From: DASRFS01 sp035260725
GTDB lineage: Bacteria > Patescibacteriota > Microgenomatia > Levybacterales > UBA12049
NCBI GenBank assembly: GCA_035260725.1
Contig: DATFUR010000006.1
Location: forward strand, 1-5,064
DNA: 5,064 nucleotides
Direction: 5' to 3'
Shown: one piece after another, positions 1-5,064 of the stretch
How positions within the stretch are numbered: the stretch's first letter is position 1
Layout of the letters: every line of letters starts with the position of its first letter
Notes under the pieces: model-generated
What the model saw: the letters and a program-made list of their open reading frames with translations, nothing else
Told to the model about the DNA's origin: nothing
The model's database searches: none
Made by a program: the position numbers and the translations under genes

Positions 1-1303
1 GGCAGGTTTGGAGAATAACTTAAGCGAGATGAAAGACGTAACGCCTTTATTTGAAACAATACTTAAAGAAGTTCCTCCTCCGTCGGGAGACGAAGCCAAA
101 CCTTTGCAAATTCTCGTAACAACTTTGTCCTCCGACACACATTTGGGCCGGATATCGGTTGGAAGAATTTATAATGGGAAGATAACAAGTGGACAAGAAG
201 CATCCCACATCACAAGAGAAGGCGCAGTAAATAAATTTAAAGTAACTTCTTTAATGACTTTTCAGGGTTTGGACAAAGTCGTAGCAGAAGAGGTAGGCGT
301 TGGAGATATTGTAGCAGTAGCCGGAATTACAAATCCTGTAATCGGGGAAACCATATCTGATCCCTTAATTCCTGTAGCATTGCCTCTAATTGATATTGAA
401 GAACCCACAATCAGAGTTACTTTTATGGTCAACAATTCGCCATTTGCGGGAAAAGAAGGGGAGTTTAAAACATCCCGTCAAATTAGAGACAGACTTTATA
501 AGGAATTGGAAACCGATATGGCTCTTAGAGTATCTGACAATCCGGATGGGACATGGGCTGTTTCGGGCAGGGGAGAACTTCACATTGCAATTCTAATTGA
601 AAGAATGAGAAGAGAGGGCTATGAATTCCAGGTAGGAAGACCGCAGGTTATTGATAAGGTTGCTGACGGAAAAAAACTCACACCTTACGAGAGAGTTTTT
701 ATAGAAGCACCCGACGCGTATGCCGGAATTGTAATGCAAAAAATGGGTATGAGACGCGGAGATCTGAAAGACATGAAAACGGAAAACGGCATTACGTTTT
801 TGGAATTTGTAATTTCAACCCGAGGACTTTTTGGCTACAGAAGCGAGTTTATTACAGACACAAGAGGCCTTGGGCTTATAAACACTATTTTCGAAGAATA
901 TGCGTCGGATAATGGATATTCACACGAGAGGGAGCAAGGATCCTTAATTGCTCATGAAACAGGCAAAACCTCTCTTTACGGGCTTACCAATTCCCAAGAC
1001 CGGGGAATTATGTTTGTTGGTCCTGCGGTGGACGTTTACAAAGGTGAGGTAATTGGCCTTAATACCAGATCGGAAGACATGAGAATAAATGTCTGTAAAG
1101 AAAAACAATTGAGTAACATGAGGTCAAAGGGTGAGGGAGGAATGGAGCATTTTAATGCACCAAAAATAATGGGGCTTGAGGATGCTTTGGAATTTATTGC
1201 CGACGACGAATTGGTCGAAGTTACTCCAAAAAATGTGAGGATTAGAAAAGTAATTCTGGATGAGCAGGAAGCAAAGCGAAGAAAATCCCAAGGACTAGCC
1301 TAA
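1..1303 (+). CDS. typA: TypA/BipA translational GTPase, 3' part (5' end outside window)
   Basis: This is the C-terminal 433 codons of TypA/BipA, an EF-G-like GTPase that binds the ribosome and is known to help 50S assembly and growth under cold or other stress. The frame is already open at base 2 (Ala-Gly before the TTG at 8). That TTG is not a start, because the Ala-Gly-Leu-Glu stretch matches the linker after the G domain, so the GTPase motifs G1-G5 lie upstream of the window. Counting TTG at 8 as residue 1, domain II (beta-barrel) spans about 33-118. The EF-G III-like domain spans about 133-215, with NNSPFAGKEG, TSRQIRDRL and SGRGELHIAILIE. The domain V-like fold is about 226-298, with RGLFGYRSEF. 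The BipA-specific C-terminal domain follows, with QDRGIMFVG, NMRSKGEGG and ALEFIADDELVEVTP. A basic tail ends at TAA. The stop overlaps the stop of the converging HAD gene. Family assignment is secure; expression signals are not visible. Confidence 0.97.
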   Translation, partial: AGLENNLSEMKDVTPLFETILKEVPPPSGDEAKPLQILVTTLSSDTHLGRISVGRIYNGKITSGQEASHITREGAVNKFKVTSLMTFQGLDKVVAEEVGVGDIVAVAGITNPVIGETISDPLIPVALPLIDIEEPTIRVTFMVNNSPFAGKEGEFKTSRQIRDRLYKELETDMALRVSDNPDGTWAVSGRGELHIAILIERMRREGYEFQVGRPQVIDKVADGKKLTPYERVFIEAPDAYAGIVMQKMGMRRGDLKDMKTENGITFLEFVISTRGLFGYRSEFITDTRGLGLINTIFEEYASDNGYSHEREQGSLIAHETGKTSLYGLTNSQDRGIMFVGPAVDVYKGEVIGLNTRSEDMRINVCKEKQLSNMRSKGEGGMEHFNAPKIMGLEDALEFIADDELVEVTPKNVRIRKVILDEQEAKRRKSQGLA

Positions 1304-2193
1304 AGTGCAGGTTTGGGCGCAGCAAATAAAGTGGATTCCTCTTGACGGTTAATCAATTCTATATAGCTAACGATATGATCGTACTCATCGACTTTTATTA
1401 CACGGAATCTGTCTAAAGGAAGACTGCTTCCGGCCCTAATCATTCTTGCAACGTCAGTCGCAATATCCGCAACTCCGATTAATAGTCTCAAACCACACGG
1501 CATCATTACTTCTATATCCCTTGTCGTATCTCCAATGTAGCCTGCTCTGACTCTAAAATTATCGTAGTCCTCACCAAAATGTTCTGCCACTTTTCTAAGT
1601 TGTGGTTCACCTTTGCTTAGCCTGCCGGAGCCGCCCGAATCGCTTCCTATTACGGCACCGAGGTCGAAGAACTGAAGAAGGTTTGCGTATTCGAGCTTTC
1701 TCAAAGTATCTGCCTTTCTTTCATTTGTACAAATAAATTGTTTTATCTCATTTTCATTGAGTTTGCCCATAACACCGGCTGTTGAAGAAAGTGCTTCGCC
1801 TAGTTGAGCGGAAAGTCTCTCTTCCACGTCTAAAACCGCTTTCTCTACATGTTTGTCGTCCAATTCAAAGAAATATCTGTCCGCTATGTCTTCTATGTAT
1901 TTTCTTCCGAACATCGACGGATCTTCTCTATAGATAACTTTTGCCCTTTTTCCCGTCAGCCCAAAACCGCCGAAATATTCTACAGCCACGGCAACACTAT
2001 GATCTTCAAATTGTTTCATATCATCTACGGATGTTCCGGACAAATCCCACCCAAAAAATTCTAGGGCTTTTTGTGTTTTGGTTTCTGCTTTTGGGGCGCT
2101 CTCCGCAGTTTCCCTGGTTTGAATTTCTTCGGGTGGTTTTCCTACTCCTATAGACATAAGTCCATTCGTGGCCAGTCTTTGCTCTACAATCAT
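1300..2193 (-). CDS. HAD-superfamily hydrolase-like protein with Asp-to-Ser change in motif I
   Basis: This 297-residue protein carries the HAD motifs in order. Motif I is 49-58 (WDLSGTSVDD), with the expected nucleophile Asp50. Motif II is around Thr156 (FICTNERK). The motif III Lys is Lys194 (LSKGEPQLRK). Motif IV is 219-228 (YIGDTTRDIE), with Asp222 and Asp226, and is followed by GLRLLIGVAD, a typical last Rossmann strand. Residues 60-145 are mostly helical by composition and fit a C1-type cap. The usual second Asp of DxDGT, the general acid/base of phosphatases, is Ser52. In known families this position is Ala in phosphonatases, Tyr in haloacid dehalogenases and Thr in P-type ATPases. The substrate is therefore unknown, and ordinary phosphatase activity is doubtful. 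Residues 1-45 are a Glu/Thr/Lys-rich, probably disordered extension. Met13 (MSIGVGKP) is an alternative start; I kept the first ATG because a -10-like box sits just upstream. The gene follows the zinc-ribbon gene by 69 bases. Confidence 0.82.
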   Translation of the reverse strand: MIVEQRLATNGLMSIGVGKPPEEIQTRETAESAPKAETKTQKALEFFGWDLSGTSVDDMKQFEDHSVAVAVEYFGGFGLTGKRAKVIYREDPSMFGRKYIEDIADRYFFELDDKHVEKAVLDVEERLSAQLGEALSSTAGVMGKLNENEIKQFICTNERKADTLRKLEYANLLQFFDLGAVIGSDSGGSGRLSKGEPQLRKVAEHFGEDYDNFRVRAGYIGDTTRDIEVMMPCGLRLLIGVADIATDVARMIRAGSSLPLDRFRVIKVDEYDHIVSYIELINRQEESTLFAAPKPAL

Positions 2194-2201
2194 AATCCTA
2201 A

Positions 2202-2207
2202 ATCATA
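2202..2207 (-). promoter_or_regulatory. possible -10 box for the HAD gene, near-leaderless
   Basis: TATGAT on the minus strand (5 of 6 to consensus) ends 8 bases before the ATG at 2193. A start about 7 bases downstream of it would give a leader of only 1-3 bases. No good -35 hexamer is seen at 16-18 bases; TTACAT occurs at 19. AGGA lies only 2 bases from the ATG, too close to act as a normal Shine-Dalgarno site. The gene may instead be read from the helicase transcript. Weak call from sequence alone. Confidence 0.3.
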
Positions 2208-2262
2208 CAATTCGTGTGTAAAATTAATGTAAGAATTTAAAGTGAAGAATCGGAGATGGGGT

Positions 2263-2532
2263 TTAGTTCTTTTTCTTTAATTTTAGCTTTAATCTTTTTT
2301 TAGTGTCTGCCAATCTTTGGTTTTTAAGTTTAATTCTTTTTGCTGTTTCTCTATCTTTCTCTTCCTGACAAGCAGTATTTGGACATCTATAAATTGACGT
2401 TGTTTGGGGGAAGCGTGAACCCTCCATGGTCTCTTTTTTTTCACTAACCAAAATGAGGTCAGAACCACATTGGAAACACTTATGTAAAGAAATTTGCTGC
2501 AAGGGATTTATTATACCACGATTTAAGCTCAT
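2263..2532 (-). CDS. small zinc-ribbon protein with lysine-rich helical tail
   Basis: This is an 89-residue hypothetical protein. Two cysteine pairs, Cys19-x2-Cys22 (CFQC) and Cys50-x4-Cys55 (CPNTAC), are about 27 residues apart and flank a beta-prone segment. That arrangement fits a single zinc-ribbon knuckle pair. From residue 56 the protein is highly charged and probably helical, ending in an alternating Lys/Leu stretch (LKLKLKKKN) that could contact RNA or ribosomes. The ATG at 2532 is the only usable start, since the frame is closed by a TAA at 2580-2578. A weak AAAGG stands 8 bases upstream. The gene lies 48 bases after the helicase stop, so co-transcription is likely and a nucleic-acid role is a reasonable guess. 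I do not recognise the family. The Cx4C spacing of the second pair is slightly unusual for a ribbon. Confidence 0.72.
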   Translation of the reverse strand: MSLNRGIINPLQQISLHKCFQCGSDLILVSEKKETMEGSRFPQTTSIYRCPNTACQEEKDRETAKRIKLKNQRLADTKKRLKLKLKKKN

Positions 2533-2540
2533 AAGATAGG

Positions 2541-2545
2541 CCTTT
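2541..2545 (-). promoter_or_regulatory. weak Shine-Dalgarno site of the zinc-ribbon gene
   Basis: AAAGG on the minus strand, 8 bases before the ATG at 2532, can pair with the usual anti-SD. It is the only plausible ribosome-binding site at normal spacing that I find at any of the six start codons in the window. The overlapping TATAAA (2548-2543) could alternatively be read as a -10 box, but no -35 hexamer supports that. Confidence 0.4.
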
Positions 2546-2580
2546 ATAGCTCTTGACGATCCAGAACATTCATAATTTTA

Positions 2581-3759
2581 TTAAATAAACGTTAGGGCTA
2601 TTCCTTTTTTATTCGCTCTTCCTGTTCTTCCGATTCTATGAGCGTAATCATCCATTGTGGCCGGCATATCGTAATTTATAACATGGCTTACATCCGGAAT
2701 ATCTAGTCCCCTGGAGGCTACGTCTGTTGCGAGAAGAATTGTAATTTGACTAGCTTTAAATTGCTCCAAAACTCTTTGCCTTTGATTTTGGTTTTTATTT
2801 CCATGGATTGCTCCAACCTTAAATCCGCGTTTCATAAGCTGCTCTGCCAACTTTTGTACTCCCCACTTGGTTCTTCCGAAAACAAGAACTTTGTCAAATC
2901 CATCTTGCGACAATAAGTCATGAAGTTTATCGACCTTATTGTAATTTCCGACTCTTATTACTTCTTGGTGAATGCCTTCCGCAATCGGACGCTCCTTTAC
3001 GGATATTGTCACGCCATTTTTGATAAACGTCCGTAAAACTTCCTGAACTTTTGCGGGAACAGTTGCAGAAAAAAAGAGTGACTGCCGTGGATAGGGAAGC
3101 AAAGATATAAAATATTTTATATCCGCAATAAACCCTATGTCGACCATTCTATCGGTTTCGTCCAAAACAACATTCCTAAATGTTCCTAAAGACAAATTTC
3201 TTTCTTTAATCAAATCTCTTACTCTTCCAGGAGTTCCAATTACGAAGTTGGGATTATTTCTTAGTTCTTTTTTCTGCCTCCATATACTTTCTCCTCCGAT
3301 GCACAAAACCGATCTAATACCCATACCTTTTGAAAAATCGGAAAGTTCTTCTTGAATTTGTACTGCTAACTCCCGCGTAGGCGCTAAAATAAATACTTTT
3401 TCGGATTTATTTAAAAAAACTTTATTTATAAGGGGAATTAAAAAAGCCCCTGTTTTACCAGTACCCGTATTTGCAATACCTATAACGTCATTGCCTTCCA
3501 AAATGGGCGGAATAGATTTATTTTGAATAGGAGTTGGAATTGTGTAGCCTTTTTGGGAAATGTTATTGAGAAGTTGGGGAACAAGCTTAAAATCGGAAAA
3601 ACTACTTTCTGCGATCTCTTCTAGGGAAGGAATTTCTCCTTTATCTATAATTTTAACCGAATTTATAGCCTGCATTAGTTCAGCAGTAGACGCAGATTTT
3701 TGCCTACGGGGGAATCTTCTTCCGCTTTGTCTGTTATGGTTATTAAATTTTCTGTACAT
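2581..3759 (-). CDS. DEAD-box ATP-dependent RNA helicase (RhlE/DeaD-like, minimal core, DETD motif II)
   Basis: This 392-residue RNA helicase would unwind or remodel RNA duplexes with ATP in the cytoplasm. A basic Asn/Arg-rich N-terminus (1-22) precedes the core. The Q motif region has Phe54/Phe57 and GYTIPTPIQ (71-79). Motif I is ANTGTGKT (96-103), Ia PTRELA (127-132), Ib TPGR (176-179), II DETD (200-203), III SAT (231-233), IV VLVFGRTK (291-298), V ATDVASRGLD (344-353) and VI HRIGRTGR (374-381). All catalytic residues are present; only the third residue of DEAD is changed, to Thr. The protein stops 11 residues after motif VI, so the final helix of the second RecA domain and any C-terminal RNA-binding tail are missing. 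The ATG at 3759 is the first start after an in-frame stop, and no Shine-Dalgarno site precedes it. It is the first gene of a likely helicase, zinc-ribbon, HAD operon. Whether it is RhlE, DeaD or a separate lineage cannot be settled by eye. Confidence 0.95.
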   Translation of the reverse strand: MYRKFNNHNRQSGRRFPRRQKSASTAELMQAINSVKIIDKGEIPSLEEIAESSFSDFKLVPQLLNNISQKGYTIPTPIQNKSIPPILEGNDVIGIANTGTGKTGAFLIPLINKVFLNKSEKVFILAPTRELAVQIQEELSDFSKGMGIRSVLCIGGESIWRQKKELRNNPNFVIGTPGRVRDLIKERNLSLGTFRNVVLDETDRMVDIGFIADIKYFISLLPYPRQSLFFSATVPAKVQEVLRTFIKNGVTISVKERPIAEGIHQEVIRVGNYNKVDKLHDLLSQDGFDKVLVFGRTKWGVQKLAEQLMKRGFKVGAIHGNKNQNQRQRVLEQFKASQITILLATDVASRGLDIPDVSHVINYDMPATMDDYAHRIGRTGRANKKGIALTFI

Positions 3760-3906
3760 ATTGAAGGAATAAAACTGCTTAAATTTAGATAAAACTTGAA
3801 TTAGGAAGAAAGATACTTATTTGAAAAAAAATTGAGGTTCTTATTATCTTTGATCTTTTCTAATAACTTTTAATAATTAAAGCAGATTAATTTCATCAAT
3901 CTGCGT
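3760..3906 (-). promoter_or_regulatory. probable long 5' untranslated leader of the helicase gene
   Basis: If transcription starts about 7 bases past the extended -10 at 3921-3913, the helicase mRNA has a leader of about 147 bases. It begins with a stem-loop (3904-3882), then a U/A-rich stretch, an imperfect AT palindrome (CTTTAATTATTAAAAG), a run of eight U (3831-3824), and no Shine-Dalgarno site before the ATG. No reading frame of interest is seen. Long structured leaders are known for cold-shock DEAD-box genes such as csdA; similar autoregulation here is an inference. Confidence 0.45.
3882..3904 (-). repeat. perfect 7-bp inverted repeat (stem-loop) at 5' end of the helicase leader
   Basis: GCAGATT (3882-3888) and AATCTGC (3898-3904) are exact reverse complements around a 9-base loop. 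Read on minus, the hairpin starts about 2 bases after the predicted transcription start and is followed by TTTAATTATT. It may protect the 5' end, act as a weak attenuator, or be an operator in DNA. With only three G-C pairs in the stem and an interrupted U tract, it is poor as an intrinsic terminator. Confidence 0.5.
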
Positions 3907-3912
3907 ATATGT

Positions 3913-3921
3913 ATTATATCA
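3913..3921 (-). promoter_or_regulatory. extended -10 promoter for the helicase operon
   Basis: On the minus strand TGATATAAT is a perfect extended -10 element: TATAAT at 3918-3913 with TG placed one base before it. The hexamer 17 bases upstream (TATCTT, 3941-3936) is a poor -35, which is usual for extended -10 promoters. The predicted start is near 3906. The element lies just beside the greA -35 box, so polymerase could hardly occupy both promoters at once. Confidence 0.6.
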
Positions 3922-3926
3922 TAAGG

Positions 3927-3956
3927 TTGGCATATAAGATATAGCGGTGCTAAAAT
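3927..3956 (+). promoter_or_regulatory. greA promoter, predicted leaderless
   Basis: The -35 box TTGGCA (3927-3932; 5 of 6), an 18-base spacer and the -10 box TAAAAT (3951-3956; 5 of 6) form a good sigma-70-type promoter. TG at 3948-3949 gives it an extended -10 as well. The -10 ends 6 bases before the greA ATG at 3963, so the expected start (about 7 bases downstream) falls on or beside the A of the ATG. No ribosome-binding site is present, as expected for a leaderless message. Confidence 0.7.
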
Positions 3957-3962
3957 ACAAAA

Positions 3963-4409
3963 ATGATCAGATTTACGAAAAACGGCTTCGAAAAGCTGAA
4001 AAAAGATCTCGAAAACCTAACAAAAGAGCGTCCGGCAGCCGTTTTGGACTTAAAAAAGGCCAGAGATATGGGGGATTTAAGCGAAAACGGATACTACAAA
4101 TCTACTAAATCAAGGCTGTCGTCAATTGACTACAACCTTAGAAAACTTTCATACGAATTAAAAAACGCAGCTGTTGTGCAACACGGCAACAAAGGCTATG
4201 CTGATATAGGATCCACTGTTATTTTAAAAAATCAAGACGGGGAAGTAACATACTTTTTAGTTGGAGATTTGGAAGCAGAGCCGTCAAAACACAAGATTTC
4301 ATTATTTTCGCCAATAGGTAAATCGATTCTAGGAAAAAGAGCAGGGGATAAGATAATAATAGAAATACCAAAGGGAAAAATTAACTACACGATAGAAAAA
4401 ATTCTCTAA
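3963..4409 (+). CDS. greA: transcription elongation factor GreA (transcript cleavage factor)
   Basis: GreA enters the secondary channel of RNA polymerase and stimulates cleavage of backtracked RNA, rescuing stalled complexes. At 148 residues it is about 10 shorter than the usual 157-158. The N-terminal coiled coil covers about 1-72, and its tip carries ARDMGDLSEN (33-42). Asp38 and Glu41 match the two acidic residues that position the catalytic Mg2+ in known Gre factors. After the tip the usual AEY is replaced by GYY, followed by KSTKSRLSSID. The C-terminal FKBP-like domain (about 79-148) has IGSTVIL, FSPIGKSILGKRAGD (115-129) and a final YTIEKI strand. I call GreA over GreB from the short length and overall motif match; many small genomes have only this one Gre factor. 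It is transcribed alone, divergently from the helicase, and ends 10 bases from the converging FKBP gene. Confidence 0.95.
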   Translation: MIRFTKNGFEKLKKDLENLTKERPAAVLDLKKARDMGDLSENGYYKSTKSRLSSIDYNLRKLSYELKNAAVVQHGNKGYADIGSTVILKNQDGEVTYFLVGDLEAEPSKHKISLFSPIGKSILGKRAGDKIIIEIPKGKINYTIEKIL

Positions 4410-4419
4410 TTCTAGAAAA

Positions 4420-4893
4420 TTATTTAATTGCGAGAAGCTCCAATTCAAATATGAGAGGTGAGTTAGGAGGTATTACGCCGCCTGCGCCTTGCTCTCCATA
4501 GGCCATACTTGATGGAATTGTTAATTTTCTTTTTCCGCCAACCTTCATTCCCAAAAGTCCTACATCCCAGCCTTTAATAACCTGACCAACCCCAATTTGC
4601 GTTTGGAAGGGCTGTCGTCCGGGATCATAAGAACTGTCAAACTTAGTCCCGTCAACCAAAGTACCTTTGTAGTTTATAACAATCGTATCTCCGCTTTTAA
4701 CTCCGGGTCCTGTACCTACGATAATGTCTTCTATTTTTAATTCTGTAATCATATCCTTATTATTTGTCGGAATAGGTGTTGCTAACGGCAATGGTGAGAC
4801 GACTAAATTGGGAATTTGAGCCGGCTTCTGCTGGGATTGAAAAATCGCCACTCCTAGTATTAATACTAAAACTACTACAAGAAATTTTAACAT
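4420..4893 (-). CDS. membrane-anchored FKBP-type peptidyl-prolyl cis-trans isomerase
   Basis: This 157-residue protein would speed prolyl isomerisation during folding of exported proteins. Residues 3-18 are a strongly hydrophobic segment after one Lys. There is no lipobox Cys, so it is a signal anchor or cleaved signal peptide, which puts the enzyme outside the membrane. A Pro-rich linker (about 23-45) leads to one FKBP domain (about 51-157). The binding-pocket residues known from FKBP12 all have equivalents: Tyr75, Phe85, Asp86, Phe96, Val105, Ile106, Trp109, Tyr132, Ile141 and Phe149. The motifs VIKGWDVGLLGMKVGGKRKL and AYGEQGAGGVIPPNSPL are typical, so activity is likely. The hydrophobic N-terminus supports the ATG at 4893. 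No Shine-Dalgarno site precedes it. The gene starts 11 bases after the stop of the upstream gene, so co-transcription and reinitiation are plausible. TATAAT directly touches the ATG, too close to be this gene's own -10. Confidence 0.95.
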   Translation of the reverse strand: MLKFLVVVLVLILGVAIFQSQQKPAQIPNLVVSPLPLATPIPTNNKDMITELKIEDIIVGTGPGVKSGDTIVINYKGTLVDGTKFDSSYDPGRQPFQTQIGVGQVIKGWDVGLLGMKVGGKRKLTIPSSMAYGEQGAGGVIPPNSPLIFELELLAIK

Positions 4894-4904
4894 ATTATAA
4901 ACTA

Positions 4905-5064
4905 TTATTTAACAGTTATATGAATTCTCGACTGGACGAGATTTGCCGATACATTTAATTGTGTTTTCATTTGCACCTGATACGTCTTTGAACCCGTGTC
5001 GTATGTTATAGCCGCAGATGTAAGATTAATAGTTGAACTTCCCGAACCCGAAACTTCGGAATAC
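4905..5064 (-). CDS. C-terminal end of unrecognised, probably exported beta-rich protein (partial)
   Basis: A minus-strand frame is open from the window edge (first full codon TAT at 5063-5061) to TAA at 4907-4905, immediately followed in frame by TAG (4904-4902). The 52 visible residues are rich in Ser, Thr, Val and Asn with alternating hydrophobics (TINLTSAAITYD, YQVQMKTQLNV, RIHITVK). They have no Cys and little charge, which suggests beta-strands of a cell-surface or secreted domain. The protein is not recognisable from this fragment. It is the upstream neighbour of the membrane-anchored FKBP, with an 11-base gap, so the isomerase may help fold it. Reality of the gene rests on the open frame, composition and tight operon-like spacing. 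Confidence 0.6.
   Translation of the reverse strand, partial: YSEVSGSGSSTINLTSAAITYDTGSKTYQVQMKTQLNVSANLVQSRIHITVK

Noticed and set aside
390..596. Overlapping open frames on both strands inside typA
   Set aside because: They lie within strongly conserved typA domain III coding sequence, have no start signals and resemble no protein; they are shadows of the real frame.
3821..3840. T8 run on minus as a terminator inside the helicase leader
   Set aside because: No stable hairpin precedes it. The nearest inverted repeat (TTATTA/TAATAA) is all A-T and lies 9 bases away.
3882..3904. The stem-loop read as an intrinsic terminator
   Set aside because: The stem is only 7 bp with three G-C pairs. 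No gene on the minus strand ends before it, and on + it is not followed by a T run.
3915..3943. Inverted repeat TATATC ... GATATA around the greA -35 as an operator
   Set aside because: Six-base all-but-one A/T arms with a 17-base gap are expected by chance here, and both arms are accounted for by promoter elements on the two strands.
3963..4893. Functional link between GreA's FKBP-like C-terminal fold and the neighbouring FKBP gene
   Set aside because: The genes converge, act on opposite sides of the membrane, and the GreA domain is a non-catalytic polymerase-binding module.
4894..4899. TATAAT on minus as the FKBP gene's own -10 box
   Set aside because: It abuts the ATG, so transcription would start inside the gene, and no -35 is found at 17 bases.
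4776..4958. 60-codon + frame opposite the FKBP start
   Set aside because: It is antisense to the signal-anchor coding region and the preceding gene end, with no ribosome site and no protein-like motif.
1..5064. Alternative genetic code with TGA read as glycine (known in some CPR lineages)
   Set aside because: All gene frames are full length and match their families without any in-frame TGA, and GGN codons are used normally for conserved glycines. The absence of TGA stops among seven genes is explained by AT-rich composition.

Overview
The window is AT-rich chromosomal DNA, roughly 40% GC by eye. It carries housekeeping genes packed tightly with short or overlapping junctions. I see no mobile element, CRISPR array, rRNA or tRNA. 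The compactness, stop usage (TAA or TAG only), scarce Shine-Dalgarno sites and the small basic-tailed DEAD-box helicase suggest a small-genome, uncultivated bacterium, perhaps of the Patescibacteria/CPR. That placement is an inference. The genetic code looks standard: every gene reads through with TGA treated as stop, and no gene ends in TGA.

Layout, left to right. (1) The 3' three quarters of typA/bipA, a ribosome-associated translational GTPase, on + (1-1303). (2) A minus-strand block converging on it, listed 5' to 3' on its own strand: a DEAD-box RNA helicase (3759-2581), a small four-cysteine zinc-ribbon protein (2532-2263) and a HAD-superfamily protein with an altered motif I (2193-1300). 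The last gene shares four bases with the end of typA. (3) A 203-bp divergent control region (3760-3962) with back-to-back overlapping promoters. One drives greA with almost no leader. The other probably gives the helicase gene a leader of about 147 nt with a stem-loop at its 5' end. (4) greA, the transcript-cleavage factor, on + (3963-4409). (5) On minus, a membrane-anchored FKBP-type prolyl isomerase (4893-4420), preceded by the last 52 codons of an unrecognised, probably exported, beta-rich protein (5064-4905).

Functionally the centre of the window is RNA and translation maintenance: TypA for ribosome assembly and stress translation, the helicase for RNA remodelling, and GreA for rescue of backtracked RNA polymerase. 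The right end looks like an export and envelope-folding pair. The most unusual signals are the overlapping divergent promoters with contrasting leaders (none for greA, long and structured for the helicase), the Asp-to-Ser change in the HAD motif I, the DETD form of the helicase motif II, and two gene convergences with no visible terminator. I see no clearly new multi-gene system.
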